A stretch of 64,000 nucleotides of DNA. Origin: Staphylococcus epidermidis. GTDB taxonomy: Bacteria > Bacillota > Bacilli > Staphylococcales > Staphylococcaceae. The stretch spans positions 930,001 through 994,000 of the forward strand of contig NZ_AP019721.1 of NCBI RefSeq assembly GCF_006742205.1. The letters run 5' to 3'. Made by a program: the position numbers and the translations under genes. Shown one piece after another: positions 22,541 to 32,099 of this stretch; the first letter of the stretch is position 1; every line of letters starts with the position of its first letter. Under the pieces are notes generated by a model. It saw only the letters and a list, made by a program, of their open reading frames with translations, was not told where the DNA came from and did not search any database.

Positions 22541-23719
22541 TCAGTCGCTTGTGTGATGTTCTTCTTTAGATTGATGATTGATATTATACGTGTCATCTTC
22601 ATTAGAGATATCTACATCTTTGCTATCTTCATAGTATTCATAAGTCGTATTTTCGTTATAGTGATTTTCATTGTTATCATCATGTTTAATAGCGGCTTCT
22701 TCAGGCGTGTGACCAGCTATGACTTTTCTTTGGTGAATAATTGCATTGATTTCAGCACCGATAATAATAATAAAGCTTGTGATATACAACCATAAGAATA
22801 AAATGATAATACCAGCTAAACTTCCGTATGTTTTCGAATAGTTACTAAAGTTTGAAATATAGTAACCGAATGCAAAGGACCCTAGTAACCAAATAATGGA
22901 AGTGAAAATAGCGCCAGGAATAACAGAACGTAATTTTGTTTTAACATTAGGTGCAACTGAATAAAGTACAGTAAATATGATGAAAATAATAATCAATGGA
23001 ATAACAATTCGTACTAAATTAAAAATCCATTCAATTTGATTATCAATACCTAGTGGTCCAAATAAAAATTTATTAATGACTGGACCTAGTGTTATAAGTA
23101 CTACAGCAACAACAAATACTGCACCTAAAACAAGTGTATATAGAATACTTAATAATTTAACTACTACACCGTTTCGAGAATCCTCAACGTCATAAGCAAC
23201 ATTAAATGAGTTAATAATAGCGGACATTCCATTTGATGCTGACCAAATAGCTAAAATTAACCCAACTGACAAAATACCTCCACTGGCAGTGTCAGAGATA
23301 TCTTTAACAATTCCACCAACGATGCTAGCTGTTTCTTGATCAGGGACATATTGACTTACTTTTTGATTAATCTGATTAGCATCAATCGTGATAAATTGAC
23401 CAAGTAGCGTAAGTAAAAAAATTAGCATTGGGAAAAGTGCTAATACAAAATGATATGTCATCTGTGCTGCTAAACCTGCAGCGTCATCTTTACCTATCCT
23501 ATAAATCAGGTAAGAAAAGAAATTAGAGTTTTCGGTGTATTTTGCTGGTTTATTCAGCCGGGAAACAAAAAATACTTGATTCTTTTTTTTAGGTTTCTTA
23601 GATTGGAATTCTTGAGGTTCTATATATGTACGGTCAACTTCTATTTTTTTATTCTTTTTATGCTCTTTATCTTCTATTGAATTAAGATATTTAGAAGTTG
23701 TTTTCTCTTTTTTTGACAT
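22541..23719 (-). CDS. YihY/BrkB family inner-membrane protein
   Basis: 392 residues: a basic Lys-rich cytoplasmic N-terminus (~65 residues), a six-helix YihY/virulence-factor-BrkB domain (LAAQMTYHFVLALFP, GPVINKF, GSFAFGYYISNFSNYSKTYGSLAG), and an acidic C-terminal tail rich in Asp, Glu and His. Often annotated as a putative ribonuclease or transporter; neither role is established for this protein. Ribosome-binding site AAGGAGATT. Confidence 0.88.
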   Translation of the reverse strand: MSKKEKTTSKYLNSIEDKEHKKNKKIEVDRTYIEPQEFQSKKPKKKNQVFFVSRLNKPAKYTENSNFFSYLIYRIGKDDAAGLAAQMTYHFVLALFPMLIFLLTLLGQFITIDANQINQKVSQYVPDQETASIVGGIVKDISDTASGGILSVGLILAIWSASNGMSAIINSFNVAYDVEDSRNGVVVKLLSILYTLVLGAVFVVAVVLITLGPVINKFLFGPLGIDNQIEWIFNLVRIVIPLIIIFIIFTVLYSVAPNVKTKLRSVIPGAIFTSIIWLLGSFAFGYYISNFSNYSKTYGSLAGIIILFLWLYITSFIIIIGAEINAIIHQRKVIAGHTPEEAAIKHDDNNENHYNENTTYEYYEDSKDVDISNEDDTYNINHQSKEEHHTSD

Positions 23720-23989
23720 AACAATCTCCTTTGCTTTTTATGTTTTACTTTTAAAATTGATATTCCCGTATTTGCGGTATAGTAAAACAAATATGGTTTT
23801 ATTTATATATGATAAATCCAATACCCTTTAAAAAGTAATGTATTTTTAACACTCAATGATTATTTTGGCCTAAATTAAATAGAAAGGCAATAGTTTTTAA
23901 ATATTGATTTATAGTTTTTAACATGAGTTAAAGTATTAAACAAGTGCGAGTCAAAATTTAACAATTATTGTAAAGTTTATAATCAATAA

Positions 23990-24037
23990 AGATAAAAAGA
24001 GTGGAGCAGAATCCATCTAAAATGAATTCCGTTCCAC
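23990..24037 (-). terminator. Intrinsic terminator of ptpA-ytxH
   Basis: 12-nt arms (24001-24012 with 24026-24037) pair with one mismatch and one G-U; a T-tract follows on the minus strand. It resembles the GTGGGACAGAA-type hairpins common between staphylococcal genes. Confidence 0.6.
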
Positions 24038-24066
24038 TTCATAGTTATTAAATATCATAAACTTAT

Positions 24067-24117
24067 ATGCGTACATTTTCCAATTGATGTCCTACTTTCT
24101 CTGAAAATGCTACGCAT
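24067..24117 (-). other. Second hairpin downstream of the YtxH gene
   Basis: A 14-bp stem with a single-base bulge (24067-24080 with 24103-24117) and a 22-nt loop directly after the stop codon, without a T-tract. It may be an mRNA 3'-end stabiliser. Confidence 0.4.
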
Positions 24118-24125
24118 TTGAAAGT

Positions 24126-24410
24126 TTATTTACCTAAGCGTTGATTTTTACGATTTACAAAAGTTTCTTTGGCATCTTTAATAGAACGTTCTAATTCAGG
24201 ATTATTACGACGTATTTCATCTAATGTATCTTTCCAATACATTACTTCATCTTTGATGCTACTTATTTTTGAAGGTTTACGTGTACGATTTCCTTCTTTG
24301 ATGTCTTTGAATGATTGTTTTAAAGAATGACGTGTAGATTTATCAGCAAGAGCAGCCGCGCCACCAATTACGGCACCAATTAAAATACCAGGTACTAATT
24401 TATTTTCCAT
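24126..24410 (-). CDS. YtxH domain-containing protein
   Basis: 94 residues with a short N-terminal Gly/Ala-rich hydrophobic segment (LVPGILIGAVIGGAAAL) and a charged helical tail, the YtxH family layout (general-stress-associated in Bacillus). Function unknown. It follows ptpA by 7 bp on the minus strand, so the two are co-transcribed. Confidence 0.85.
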   Translation of the reverse strand: MENKLVPGILIGAVIGGAAALADKSTRHSLKQSFKDIKEGNRTRKPSKISSIKDEVMYWKDTLDEIRRNNPELERSIKDAKETFVNRKNQRLGK

Positions 24411-24417
24411 AGTTGAA

Positions 24418-24882
24418 TTACCTCTCTTTCAAATTTGCATCTTTTACGATGTAGTCTATTAAATTATCACAAGATGATTGCACCATCTCGAAAACACCTT
24501 CAAAATTATTTGTGTAGTATGGATCTGGTACATCACTCTCTTCCATGTTACTAAATTCTAGCAATTTGAACAATTGTCCTTGTAAATTTGGATTGATTTG
24601 TTTGATATTGTCTACGTTACTTTGGTCCATAGCAATAATATAGTCAAAATCATCATCAGGTTCGAAAAGTTCACTCACCATACCATCATAAGGAATATGG
24701 TACTTCTGTAGAATTTTTTGTGTTCCGTTATGTGGAGGTTCGCCTAAATTCCAACGTCCTGTTCCTCTAGAATGAACTTTTATATCTGAAATACCTCTTT
24801 CTTGTAGTCTTTGTCTCATGATAGCCTCAGCCATTGGAGAACGACATATATTACCGAGACATACAAATGCTACATGTATCAT
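24418..24882 (-). CDS. ptpA: Low-molecular-weight protein-tyrosine phosphatase PtpA
   Basis: 154-residue phosphatase. The catalytic P-loop CLGNICRS (Cys8, Arg14) and the general-acid Asp of DVPDPYYT are present. In S. aureus PtpA is secreted and contributes to intracellular survival. The ATG at 24882 sits 8 nt after GGAG; a GTG three codons upstream is less likely. Operon with the YtxH gene, divergent from the DUF1128 gene. Confidence 0.94.
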   Translation of the reverse strand: MIHVAFVCLGNICRSPMAEAIMRQRLQERGISDIKVHSRGTGRWNLGEPPHNGTQKILQKYHIPYDGMVSELFEPDDDFDYIIAMDQSNVDNIKQINPNLQGQLFKLLEFSNMEESDVPDPYYTNNFEGVFEMVQSSCDNLIDYIVKDANLKER

Positions 24883-24958
24883 TAGTATCACTCCAAACTA
24901 TGTATTTATATGCCCATTTTATATACTATCTAAACAATAAGAAAGTACTTAACCTCAA

Positions 24959-24999
24959 ATTCTATCAAAGTTTAACAAACTATGATAATTTGATAGAAT
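24959..24999 (+). promoter_or_regulatory. DUF1128-ampS promoter framed by a perfect inverted repeat
   Basis: TTTAAC (24971-24976), a 17-bp spacer and TAGAAT (24994-24999) form a SigA-type promoter. The perfect 11-bp inverted repeat ATTCTATCAAA (24959-24969) / TTTGATAGAAT (24989-24999) brackets it, with the right arm covering the -10. It looks like an operator for an unidentified regulator. Confidence 0.5.
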
Positions 25000-25022
25000 A
25001 TTGAACTAAAGAGGTGAATTAA

Positions 25023-25238
25023 ATGTCATTATCTAATGAAGAAATGATTTCTAATATAAGACAAAAATTAAATATTGTAAATCAAGCATTACTTAATCCG
25101 GAAAAATTTAAATCAACACCTCATCAAGACATAAGCGAAATATATGAATTCGTAATGTCTAAAGATTCATTCTCGCCTAGTGAGGTTACGGCTATTGCTG
25201 ACCATTTAGGACAGCTTAGACAAGATATGGAGGATTAA
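25023..25238 (+). CDS. DUF1128 (UPF0435) family protein
   Basis: 71-residue acidic cytosolic helical protein of the UPF0435/DUF1128 family, conserved in Bacilli, function unknown. The GAGGTG ribosome-binding site lies just upstream. ampS starts 1 bp after the stop, so the pair is an operon. Confidence 0.9.
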   Translation: MSLSNEEMISNIRQKLNIVNQALLNPEKFKSTPHQDISEIYEFVMSKDSFSPSEVTAIADHLGQLRQDMED

Positions 25239-25239
25239 T

Positions 25240-26481
25240 ATGACGAATTATCATAATAAGTTAAAACAATATGCAGAATTATTAGTAAGAGTGGGAATGA
25301 ATGTACAACCACAGCAACCTGTTTTTATACGTTCATCTGTTGAAGCGTTAGAATTAACTCATTTAATCGTCGAGGAAGCATATAAAGCAGGGGCAGAAGA
25401 TGTTCGAGTGAGCTACACAGACCCGAAATTAAAAAGATTAAAATTTGAAAACGAATCAGTTGAACACTTTGAAAAACAAGAACTCAAACAATATGATATT
25501 GAAGAGCGTCTGGATTATGTTAATCGTGGCGCAGCGAACTTGGCGCTCATTGCTGAAGATCCAGAGCTATTAAATGGAATAGATGCGCAAAAGTTAAAAG
25601 CGTATCAAACTGTATACTCAAAAGGATTTAAACCATATATGGAAGCAAGTCAAAAAAACCAATTTCCATGGGTAGTGGCTGCGTTCCCTACTAGGGATTG
25701 GGCACGTCGTGTCTATCCAGAGTTGGATGTTGAATCAGCATATATTAAATTCATTGATGAAGTATTTGATATTGTTCGTGTAGATGGACAAAATCCAATT
25801 GAAAATTGGGAAAAACACATTAAAGATTTAAGTGTTCATGCTAAACGATTACAAGAGAAAAACTATCAAGCTTTACATTACATATCAGAAGGCACGGATT
25901 TAATAGTAGGGTTACCTAAAGGACACATATGGGAAGATGCAACAAGTTATGTAAATGGGGACGGTCAACCTTTCATTGCTAATATCCCTACAGAAGAAGT
26001 TTTTACAGCTCCAGATAGAAACAATGTTAATGGATATGTAACCAATAAATTACCTTTAAATCTTAATGGTAACATTATAGACGGGTTTACATTGACTTTT
26101 AAAGATGGTGTGATAATTGATGTCAAAGCAGAAAAAGGTGAGAAATTACTTAAAGATTTAATTGCAACTGATGAAGGTGCTTGTAGATTAGGTGAAGTAG
26201 CACTAGTGCCCGATGATTCACCAATATCAAATCGACGCACAATATTCTATAACACTCTTTTTGATGAAAATGCATCATGCCACCTAGCTATAGGGTCAGC
26301 TTATAGTTTTAATATCAAAGGTGGTACTGAAATGACTACAGAAGAAAAAATTGCAAATGGACTCAATGATTCCAATATTCATGAAGATTTCATGATTGGT
26401 AGTCCTGATTTAACAATTTATGGGATATTGCAAGATGAAACAAAAGAATTAGTTTTTAAAAATGGAAATTGGGCTAAATAG
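25240..26481 (+). CDS. ampS: M29 family aminopeptidase AmpS
   Basis: 413-residue metallo-aminopeptidase of family M29. Metal-binding residues are in the C-terminal half ([35 protein letters not shown]). It probably degrades peptides in the cytosol. Second gene of the DUF1128-ampS operon; ribosome-binding site TGGAGG inside the end of the preceding gene. Confidence 0.95.
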   Translation: MTNYHNKLKQYAELLVRVGMNVQPQQPVFIRSSVEALELTHLIVEEAYKAGAEDVRVSYTDPKLKRLKFENESVEHFEKQELKQYDIEERLDYVNRGAANLALIAEDPELLNGIDAQKLKAYQTVYSKGFKPYMEASQKNQFPWVVAAFPTRDWARRVYPELDVESAYIKFIDEVFDIVRVDGQNPIENWEKHIKDLSVHAKRLQEKNYQALHYISEGTDLIVGLPKGHIWEDATSYVNGDGQPFIANIPTEEVFTAPDRNNVNGYVTNKLPLNLNGNIIDGFTLTFKDGVIIDVKAEKGEKLLKDLIATDEGACRLGEVALVPDDSPISNRRTIFYNTLFDENASCHLAIGSAYSFNIKGGTEMTTEEKIANGLNDSNIHEDFMIGSPDLTIYGILQDETKELVFKNGNWAK

Positions 26482-26560
26482 TATAAGTGAAATAAACAAT
26501 CAATTATTGAAATGAATTGGGAGTTTGTTTAAATATTATAAATTGGGGAGATTATGATTT

Positions 26561-27091
26561 ATGGCTAACACAAATAGAAAAAGCAAAAAAATGTCAGATG
26601 CTAAATGCATCAAAACAAGACAGGTATATCCACAAGATACCAATCATCATCACACAATGTTCGGTGGAACTTTAATGGCAAATATTGATGAAATAGCTGC
26701 TATTACTGCTATGAAGCACGCTGGCAACCCAGTTGTTACTGCATCAACAGATTCTGTTGACTTTTTAAGACCTATTACAACTGGAGATATTTTATCATAT
26801 GAAGCAATGGTTTCTTATGCAGGAACAAGTTCGATGGAGATATGTGTTCAAATTGTTATTGATGATGTTTATAAAAACGAGCGCCACTTGGCCGCTTTAA
26901 GTTTTTTAACTTTTGTAGCATTGGATAGTGATGGAAAACCAACATCAGTACCTGATGTTGAACCTGAAACATCTGTAGAAAAATGGTTCCATGAAACTGC
27001 GCCACAACGTGTTGCTAGACGTAAAGAACGTCGTAAAGAAAGTATAGATACAATTGAATATTTATCTAGAGTTAGACATATCGAAAAGTAA
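26561..27091 (+). CDS. Acyl-CoA thioesterase, hotdog fold
   Basis: 176-residue hotdog thioesterase of the YciA/BFIT type, with the active-site Asn/Asp region HHHTMFGGTLMANIDEIAA and the helix-strand pattern of the family. Hydrolyses acyl-CoA; chain-length preference cannot be read from the sequence. Followed by a strong bidirectional terminator. Confidence 0.9.
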   Translation: MANTNRKSKKMSDAKCIKTRQVYPQDTNHHHTMFGGTLMANIDEIAAITAMKHAGNPVVTASTDSVDFLRPITTGDILSYEAMVSYAGTSSMEICVQIVIDDVYKNERHLAALSFLTFVALDSDGKPTSVPDVEPETSVEKWFHETAPQRVARRKERRKESIDTIEYLSRVRHIEK

Positions 27092-27158
27092 GAATTTAGT
27101 AATTAATGTAAATAATAAGATAATATAATTTTAACAATAAAGTTTTTCTTTTTATTAA

Positions 27159-27211
27159 AACAGTAACCACCCTATGAATGTTGAAAACAACATAGGGTGG
27201 TTACTGTTTGT
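27159..27211. terminator. Bidirectional intrinsic terminator
   Basis: A perfect 18-bp stem (27159-27176 with 27191-27208) with A and T flanks between convergent genes. Confidence 0.85.
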
Positions 27212-27227
27212 TTATACTAAAATTTTG

Positions 27228-28370
27228 TTATGAAAATATTTGATGTTGATGCATGATTTGTTCTTTTTTCTTGAAATCAGTATTTGGGTAATACATATTT
27301 TTAACTAAAACATTCGGACCTAGACATTGATATTCTGCACAATGACAATTTAAAGATTGTGCAAGGTCAGTATTTAACCACTGGTTGAATACATCTGTCA
27401 ATTTATCCTTTTGTATATTAGATATTGTACCATTTTCATCACCAAAATCAGTCACAATAACATCGCCAGTAAATACATTAACATTCAAACGGCTACGACC
27501 ATCAGGGTCATTTCTCATTGTAACATTCTTCGATTTTCTTAAACGTTGCAATAAATGTTGATCATATTCATCATTTAAACATGGATAGATAGGTAGAGTA
27601 CCAAACAACATCCATGTGTTTTCATCACGTATATCTAACAAATGATGAATAGCTTCTTTCATTTCTTTAAGAGATAATACATTTAATTGGCTAGCAAAAT
27701 CAGATGGATACATTGGGTGAATCTCATGACGGCTACATTTCATGTCATTTACCACTTCGTTATGTATTTTACTTAGATAAGGGACTGTGCTTTGATTAAG
27801 CATTGTTTCTGCCGATACGAACATGCCTTGGTCTGATAAAGTGCTGGAATTTTCAAGCATTTGCTCATATAATTTCAACTTGGCTTTTAGAGGAGGTTGT
27901 TTTCTCATTGCACCAAAGCCAACATCAGTAAACTCTTGAATGGTTCCCCAATTATGTGAAATATGCATAACATCTATGTATTCTGCAATATCTAAATACC
28001 GGTCTTGAGGTAAAGTTAAATTTGAATTCATTTGAACATAAATACCACGATGTTTGGCATACTTAAGTAGAGGCTTAACGACGTTTTTGATTGATTTTTT
28101 GGAAAACATTGGTTCTCCACCTGTAATAGACAATGTTCTTAAGTTAGGTATCTCGTCCAAACGTCGATAGATGATATCCATCGGAAGAGGATCAGGATCT
28201 TTAGTTTGTAAAGTGTAACCAACTGCACAATGACTGCAACGCATATTACATAAATTTGTAGTTGTAAATTCTATATTACTTAATGTTAATTGGTTATGTT
28301 CTAAAATATCATTATATGCTTCCCATGGATCATTGTTGATAGAAATAGGGGATTTGTTTGATATTATCAT
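27228..28370 (-). CDS. Radical SAM/CxCxxxxC-motif protein, YfkAB family
   Basis: 380-residue radical-SAM protein. The [4Fe-4S] motif CNMRCSHC (CxxxCxxC) near residue 42 is followed by SITGGEPMFS, and the C-terminus has the family CHCAEYQC motif, which probably binds a second cluster. The substrate is unknown. The first ATG fits the GGAGTAAT ribosome-binding site. Confidence 0.9.
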   Translation of the reverse strand: MIISNKSPISINNDPWEAYNDILEHNQLTLSNIEFTTTNLCNMRCSHCAVGYTLQTKDPDPLPMDIIYRRLDEIPNLRTLSITGGEPMFSKKSIKNVVKPLLKYAKHRGIYVQMNSNLTLPQDRYLDIAEYIDVMHISHNWGTIQEFTDVGFGAMRKQPPLKAKLKLYEQMLENSSTLSDQGMFVSAETMLNQSTVPYLSKIHNEVVNDMKCSRHEIHPMYPSDFASQLNVLSLKEMKEAIHHLLDIRDENTWMLFGTLPIYPCLNDEYDQHLLQRLRKSKNVTMRNDPDGRSRLNVNVFTGDVIVTDFGDENGTISNIQKDKLTDVFNQWLNTDLAQSLNCHCAEYQCLGPNVLVKNMYYPNTDFKKKEQIMHQHQIFS

Positions 28371-28528
28371 AATTTATTACTCCTAAAATTAAAAAATTTC
28401 CATCTACTTTGTTTTGATTATGTGCAAAATGTACAATGAATATTATTATGATTATATCGCTTTTTGTCAAATTCTGTTAGGATAATATTATCGTAGTAAA
28501 TACAAGTAAAAAGGAGTTCCAATATTTA

Positions 28529-28690
28529 ATGAGTGAACAGCAAACGATTGATCAAATTAAAACACGATTAAACAAATTTATTGAAGACATTGATCATGTA
28601 AATCCGGATGAGGTACGTGTAGAAGATATTGATGAGTGGATTGGTTTACTTGATCAGTTGGAAGAAAAAGTGAAACAAGTTTCAAAATAA
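28529..28690 (+). CDS. Small SE1561-type acidic protein
   Basis: 53-residue, highly acidic, helical cytosolic protein (MSEQQTIDQIKTRL start, ending EKVKQVSK). AAGGAG lies upstream of the ATG and an intrinsic terminator directly follows. By position and composition it corresponds to the small staphylococcal SE1561 family. Function unknown. Confidence 0.85.
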   Translation: MSEQQTIDQIKTRLNKFIEDIDHVNPDEVRVEDIDEWIGLLDQLEEKVKQVSK

Positions 28691-28697
28691 TTATTTA

Positions 28698-28738
28698 GAA
28701 AGTCTAGGACATCAATAACAATCCTAGACTTTCTTAAC
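28698..28738 (+). terminator. Intrinsic terminator of the SE1561-type gene
   Basis: A perfect 12-bp stem (28698-28709 with 28722-28733) then TT. Confidence 0.7.
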
Positions 28739-28792
28739 GTATAGCCACTGAATAATTAATACATAAAAGTTTCCATATATTTTAGTATTGAG

Positions 28793-28908
28793 GCCCCAAC
28801 AAAGAGAATTTCAGCGAGAAATTCAACAGACAAAGCAAGTTGGGGTTGGGGCCCCAACAAAGAGAATTTCAGCGAGAAATTCAACAGACAAAGCAAGTTG
28901 GGGTTGGA
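28793..28908. repeat. Two tandem copies of a 58-bp STAR-like repeat
   Basis: Two near-identical 58-bp units (28793-28850 and 28851-28908) each begin GCCCCAACAAAGAG and end GTTGGGGTTGG. The junction GTTGGGGCCCCAACA matches the core of the Staphylococcus aureus repeat (STAR) motif. Within each unit, GAATTTC and GAAATTC form a small stem. Copy number of STAR elements varies between strains. Confidence 0.85.
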
Positions 28909-29047
28909 GAATGACAATGTAAATAATACTAATAAGTTTAGCTCTTTTTTAATTTGAAAAATTTAGCAATAGATGTTTAACTCCCTAATTTTTTGTCTAT
29001 ATTATATCTAGATTCAAAAACAGATGAATGAAAGGTGATGTCACATT

Positions 29048-29566
29048 ATGGCAAAAAAAGTAGCAATTATTCTAGCAGATGAATTTGAAGATATAGAATT
29101 AACAAGTCCTAAAGAAGCATTAGAAAATGCTGGATTTGAAACAGAAGTGATTGGTGATACAGCTAACCATGAAGTTGTTGGTAAACACGGTGAGAAAGTC
29201 ACTGTAGATGTTAGCATTGCTGATGCTAAACCAGAAAATTATGATGCATTATTAATTCCTGGTGGATTTTCACCTGACCACTTACGTGGTGATGAAGAAG
29301 GTCGCTATGGTACTTTTGCTAAGTATTTCACTAAAAATGATGTTCCAACATTTGCAATTTGTCACGGACCATTAGTATTAGTTGATACTGACGATTTAAA
29401 AGGACGTACAATCACGGGTGTTATTAACGTACGCAAAGATTTATCAAATGCTGGTGCGAATGTTGTAGATGAATCAGTAGTGGTAGACAACAACATTGTA
29501 ACAAGTCGTGTACCTGATGATTTAGATGACTTCAATAGAGAAATTGTTAAAAAATTAGAAGCATAA
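29048..29566 (+). CDS. DJ-1/PfpI family protein (general stress protein 18-like)
   Basis: 172-residue DJ-1/PfpI protein with the nucleophile elbow FAICHGP (Cys-His) and an upstream Glu (DEFEDIE). Family members act as deglycases, chaperones or stress proteins; the exact activity is not determined by sequence. Monocistronic, with a strong terminator downstream. Confidence 0.92.
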   Translation: MAKKVAIILADEFEDIELTSPKEALENAGFETEVIGDTANHEVVGKHGEKVTVDVSIADAKPENYDALLIPGGFSPDHLRGDEEGRYGTFAKYFTKNDVPTFAICHGPLVLVDTDDLKGRTITGVINVRKDLSNAGANVVDESVVVDNNIVTSRVPDDLDDFNREIVKKLEA

Positions 29567-29622
29567 ATTGTATTTATAATGAGCTAATCTGCACTCATTA
29601 TTTTGATTTTAAATTATTGATT

Positions 29623-29666
29623 AAGACTGTTGTTAAAGTTTTTGACTTTTTCAACAGTCTTTTTTA
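29623..29666 (+). terminator. Intrinsic terminator of the DJ-1/PfpI gene
   Basis: A 10-bp stem AAGACTGTTG with CAACAGTCTT, an inner 5-bp stem, and a T tail. Confidence 0.85.
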
Positions 29667-29765
29667 TGGCATTAAATAAATGATAAAAAACTGAATTTTG
29701 ATAGGTAAATGATATCTTGGAAATGACAACTTGAGTTTAAATGAATAATTTGTACTTTTGACTGT

Positions 29766-29773
29766 ACTTAAGT
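29766..29773. promoter_or_regulatory. Candidate VraR site upstream of sgtB
   Basis: ACTtaAGT is an ACT-N2-AGT palindrome 41 bp before a TACTAT -10 candidate (29815-29820). It parallels the ACTaaAGT site upstream of vraU. sgtB is a known VraSR target in S. aureus. Confidence 0.4.
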
Positions 29774-29886
29774 CTTAGAACTATTGCTACACCTTGGGAC
29801 TGATTTTTTAACTTTACTATAGCTAAACGGTTAAACAATTGGTAAACTCACTTTAAAAGGGTGAGTTTGAGAAAAGGAGAAAACCC

Positions 29887-30696
29887 ATGAAAAGAAGCGA
29901 TAAATATACGGATGATTATATTGAACAACGTTATGAGTCTCAACGACCTCATTACAATACATATTATCAACCAATAGGGAAACCACCGAAAAAGAAAAAA
30001 AGTAAAAGAATTTTCTTAAAAGCAATTATCACTATATTAATTTTATTGATTATATTTTTTGGTGTCATGTACTTTATTTCTTCAAGAGCAAATGTAGATG
30101 ATTTAAAATCAATTGAAAATAAAAGCGATTTTGTTGCTACCGAAAATATGCCTAACTATGTAAAAGGCGCATTTATTTCAATGGAGGATGAGCGTTTCTA
30201 TAAACATCATGGCTTTGATATAAAAGGAACGACAAGGGCATTGTTTTCAACTATTAGCGATAGAGATGTGCAAGGTGGAAGTACAATTACGCAACAAGTT
30301 GTAAAGAATTATTATTACGATAATGAACGATCCTTTACAAGAAAAATCAAAGAATTGTTTGTAGCGCGTAAAGTTGAAAAGCAATACAGTAAAAATCAGA
30401 TTTTAAGTTTCTATATGAATAATATTTATTATGGTGATAATCAATATACTGTAGAAGGTGCTGCAAATCATTATTTTGGTGTAACGGTCGATAAAAACAA
30501 TTCAAATATGAGTCAGATTAGTGTGTTACAAAGTGCTATATTAGCAAGCAAAGTAAATGCACCAAGTGTGTATGATGTAAATGATATGTCGAATAATTAC
30601 ATCAATAGAGTTAAAACCAATTTAGAGAAAATGAAACAACAAAATTTTATTAGTGAATCACAATATCAAGAAGCTATGTCTCAACTTGGAAATTAA
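29887..30696 (+). CDS. sgtB: Monofunctional peptidoglycan glycosyltransferase SgtB
   Basis: 269-residue GT51 glycosyltransferase that polymerises lipid II into glycan strands. The N-terminal basic region and single membrane anchor (residues ~42-65) are followed by the GT51 domain with catalytic Glu ([14 protein letters not shown]) and QGGSTITQQ. It matches S. aureus SgtB in length and order. The predicted upstream VraR-type site fits strong induction under cell-wall stress. Confidence 0.96.
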   Translation: MKRSDKYTDDYIEQRYESQRPHYNTYYQPIGKPPKKKKSKRIFLKAIITILILLIIFFGVMYFISSRANVDDLKSIENKSDFVATENMPNYVKGAFISMEDERFYKHHGFDIKGTTRALFSTISDRDVQGGSTITQQVVKNYYYDNERSFTRKIKELFVARKVEKQYSKNQILSFYMNNIYYGDNQYTVEGAANHYFGVTVDKNNSNMSQISVLQSAILASKVNAPSVYDVNDMSNNYINRVKTNLEKMKQQNFISESQYQEAMSQLGN

Positions 30697-30825
30697 ACGA
30701 CTAAACAAATAAAAATGGAATGAATATAATGGGATTAGTTTATAGAAGCAATATTTTATTAACCATTTATTTATGATATTATATCAATCTTTTAAAACAT
30801 ATTGAGTCGATAGCTAAATAAATTT

Positions 30826-30868
30826 AAAGGAGTAGGACAGGATGAAATCTGTTTTACTCCTTTTTTAG
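30826..30868 (+). terminator. Intrinsic terminator of sgtB
   Basis: A 9-bp stem AAAGGAGTA with TACTCCTTT plus an inner ACAG/CTGT, followed by six T. Confidence 0.8.
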
Positions 30869-30973
30869 TGCATAAAGTAGGGATATAAAATTCAAAGTCT
30901 TTTATGAAACATCTAATGATGTGTCATAATATATGTAAGAAAAACGTTTGAATATAGAAGTAGGGATAGTAAA

Positions 30974-31777
30974 ATGCCAAAGGTAACTAAAATAGAAGTA
31001 CAAAAAAAGAATAAAGAACGCTTTAATCTCTTTTTAGATGGAGAATTTGAAATGGGGATAGATATTGATACATTAGTTAAATTTAACTTAAAAAAAGATC
31101 AAATACTTGAACCGTCAGATATGCAGAATATTCAAGAATATGATCACTACCGTCGAGGTGTTAATCTTGCAATTCAATACTTGTCTTATAAGAAACGTAC
31201 TGAAAGAGAAGTTATACAGTATTTAGAAAAAAACGATATTCAAAGTAATGCTATTCAAGATGTCATTGACTATTGCTATAAGGAAAAATTTATTGATCAT
31301 GAAGACTACGCAGAAAGTTTAAAAAACACCATGATACACACTACAGATAAAGGACCAGAAATATATAGACAAAAACTCTATCAATTAGGTATTGAAGTTA
31401 CGATTATTGAAAAATATGTCGAAGCATATGAACAACAACAACCATTAGATGACGTCATCAAAGTTGCTGAAAAAGTGATGAAGTCTAAAAAGGGTCCTGA
31501 AGCAAAGGTAAAGCAAAAAGTAACACAGTCACTTCTCCAAAAAGGATATAAGTTTGAAACAATTCAACTAGTTATGAATGAAATAGATTTTTCTCAAGAC
31601 GAAGAAACATTAGACCATTTATTGCAACGTGATTTAGAGAAAGTCTATAATAAAAATTGTAGAAAATATGACAGTGATAAAAGTGTTATTAAAACCATAG
31701 AGGCACTCATGAGAAAAGGCTATAATTATGATAAAATTAAATCTAAATTAGAAGAAAGCGGTATATCTAATGAATAA
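30974..31777 (+). CDS. recX: Regulatory protein RecX
   Basis: 267-residue RecX, which modulates RecA filament formation. The repeated three-helix RecX modules are visible ([25 protein letters not shown], then YAESLKNTM and the C-terminal [18 protein letters not shown]). Its last 8 bp overlap the YfhH-like gene, implying coupling. Confidence 0.94.
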
Positions 31778-32084
31778 AAAGAAAATGAGTGAAATGTCCG
31801 AGCAAGAACTAAGACATGAAATACAATTATTTAAAGAAAAAATGCGTAAAGCAGAGATGAATGGCATTATGAATGAATATGATGTTTATCAAAGCAAAGT
31901 GATTATAGCAGAAAGCTATCTTGTGGATCGCAATAAAATTGAACCTGGAAAAATCTATAAACTCAATGATGGTAGTAAACAGTACTTTAAAGTAGAACGA
32001 CTCAAGGGTGTATTTGCATGGGGATTTAGAATAAACAGTAGTGAACCTGAGGAAGGTCTACCATTAGCATTATTAAAATTTTAG
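31770..32084 (+). CDS. YfhH family protein
   Basis: 104-residue YfhH (DUF1811) protein, cytosolic with a helical N-terminus and a small beta-rich C-terminus ([17 protein letters not shown]). Function unknown; in Bacillus yfhH also neighbours recX. An internal ATG at 31785 could be an alternative start. Confidence 0.88.
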
Positions 32085-32099
32085 AAGGATGTATAATTG

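Noticed and set aside
28793-28908. Reading the tandem repeat as a CRISPR array
   Set aside because: Units abut with no unique spacers, and there are no cas genes in the window.
30974-32084. Treating the 8-bp recX/YfhH-like overlap as a frameshift
   Set aside because: Both proteins are full length for their families; short overlaps are normal for coupled genes.
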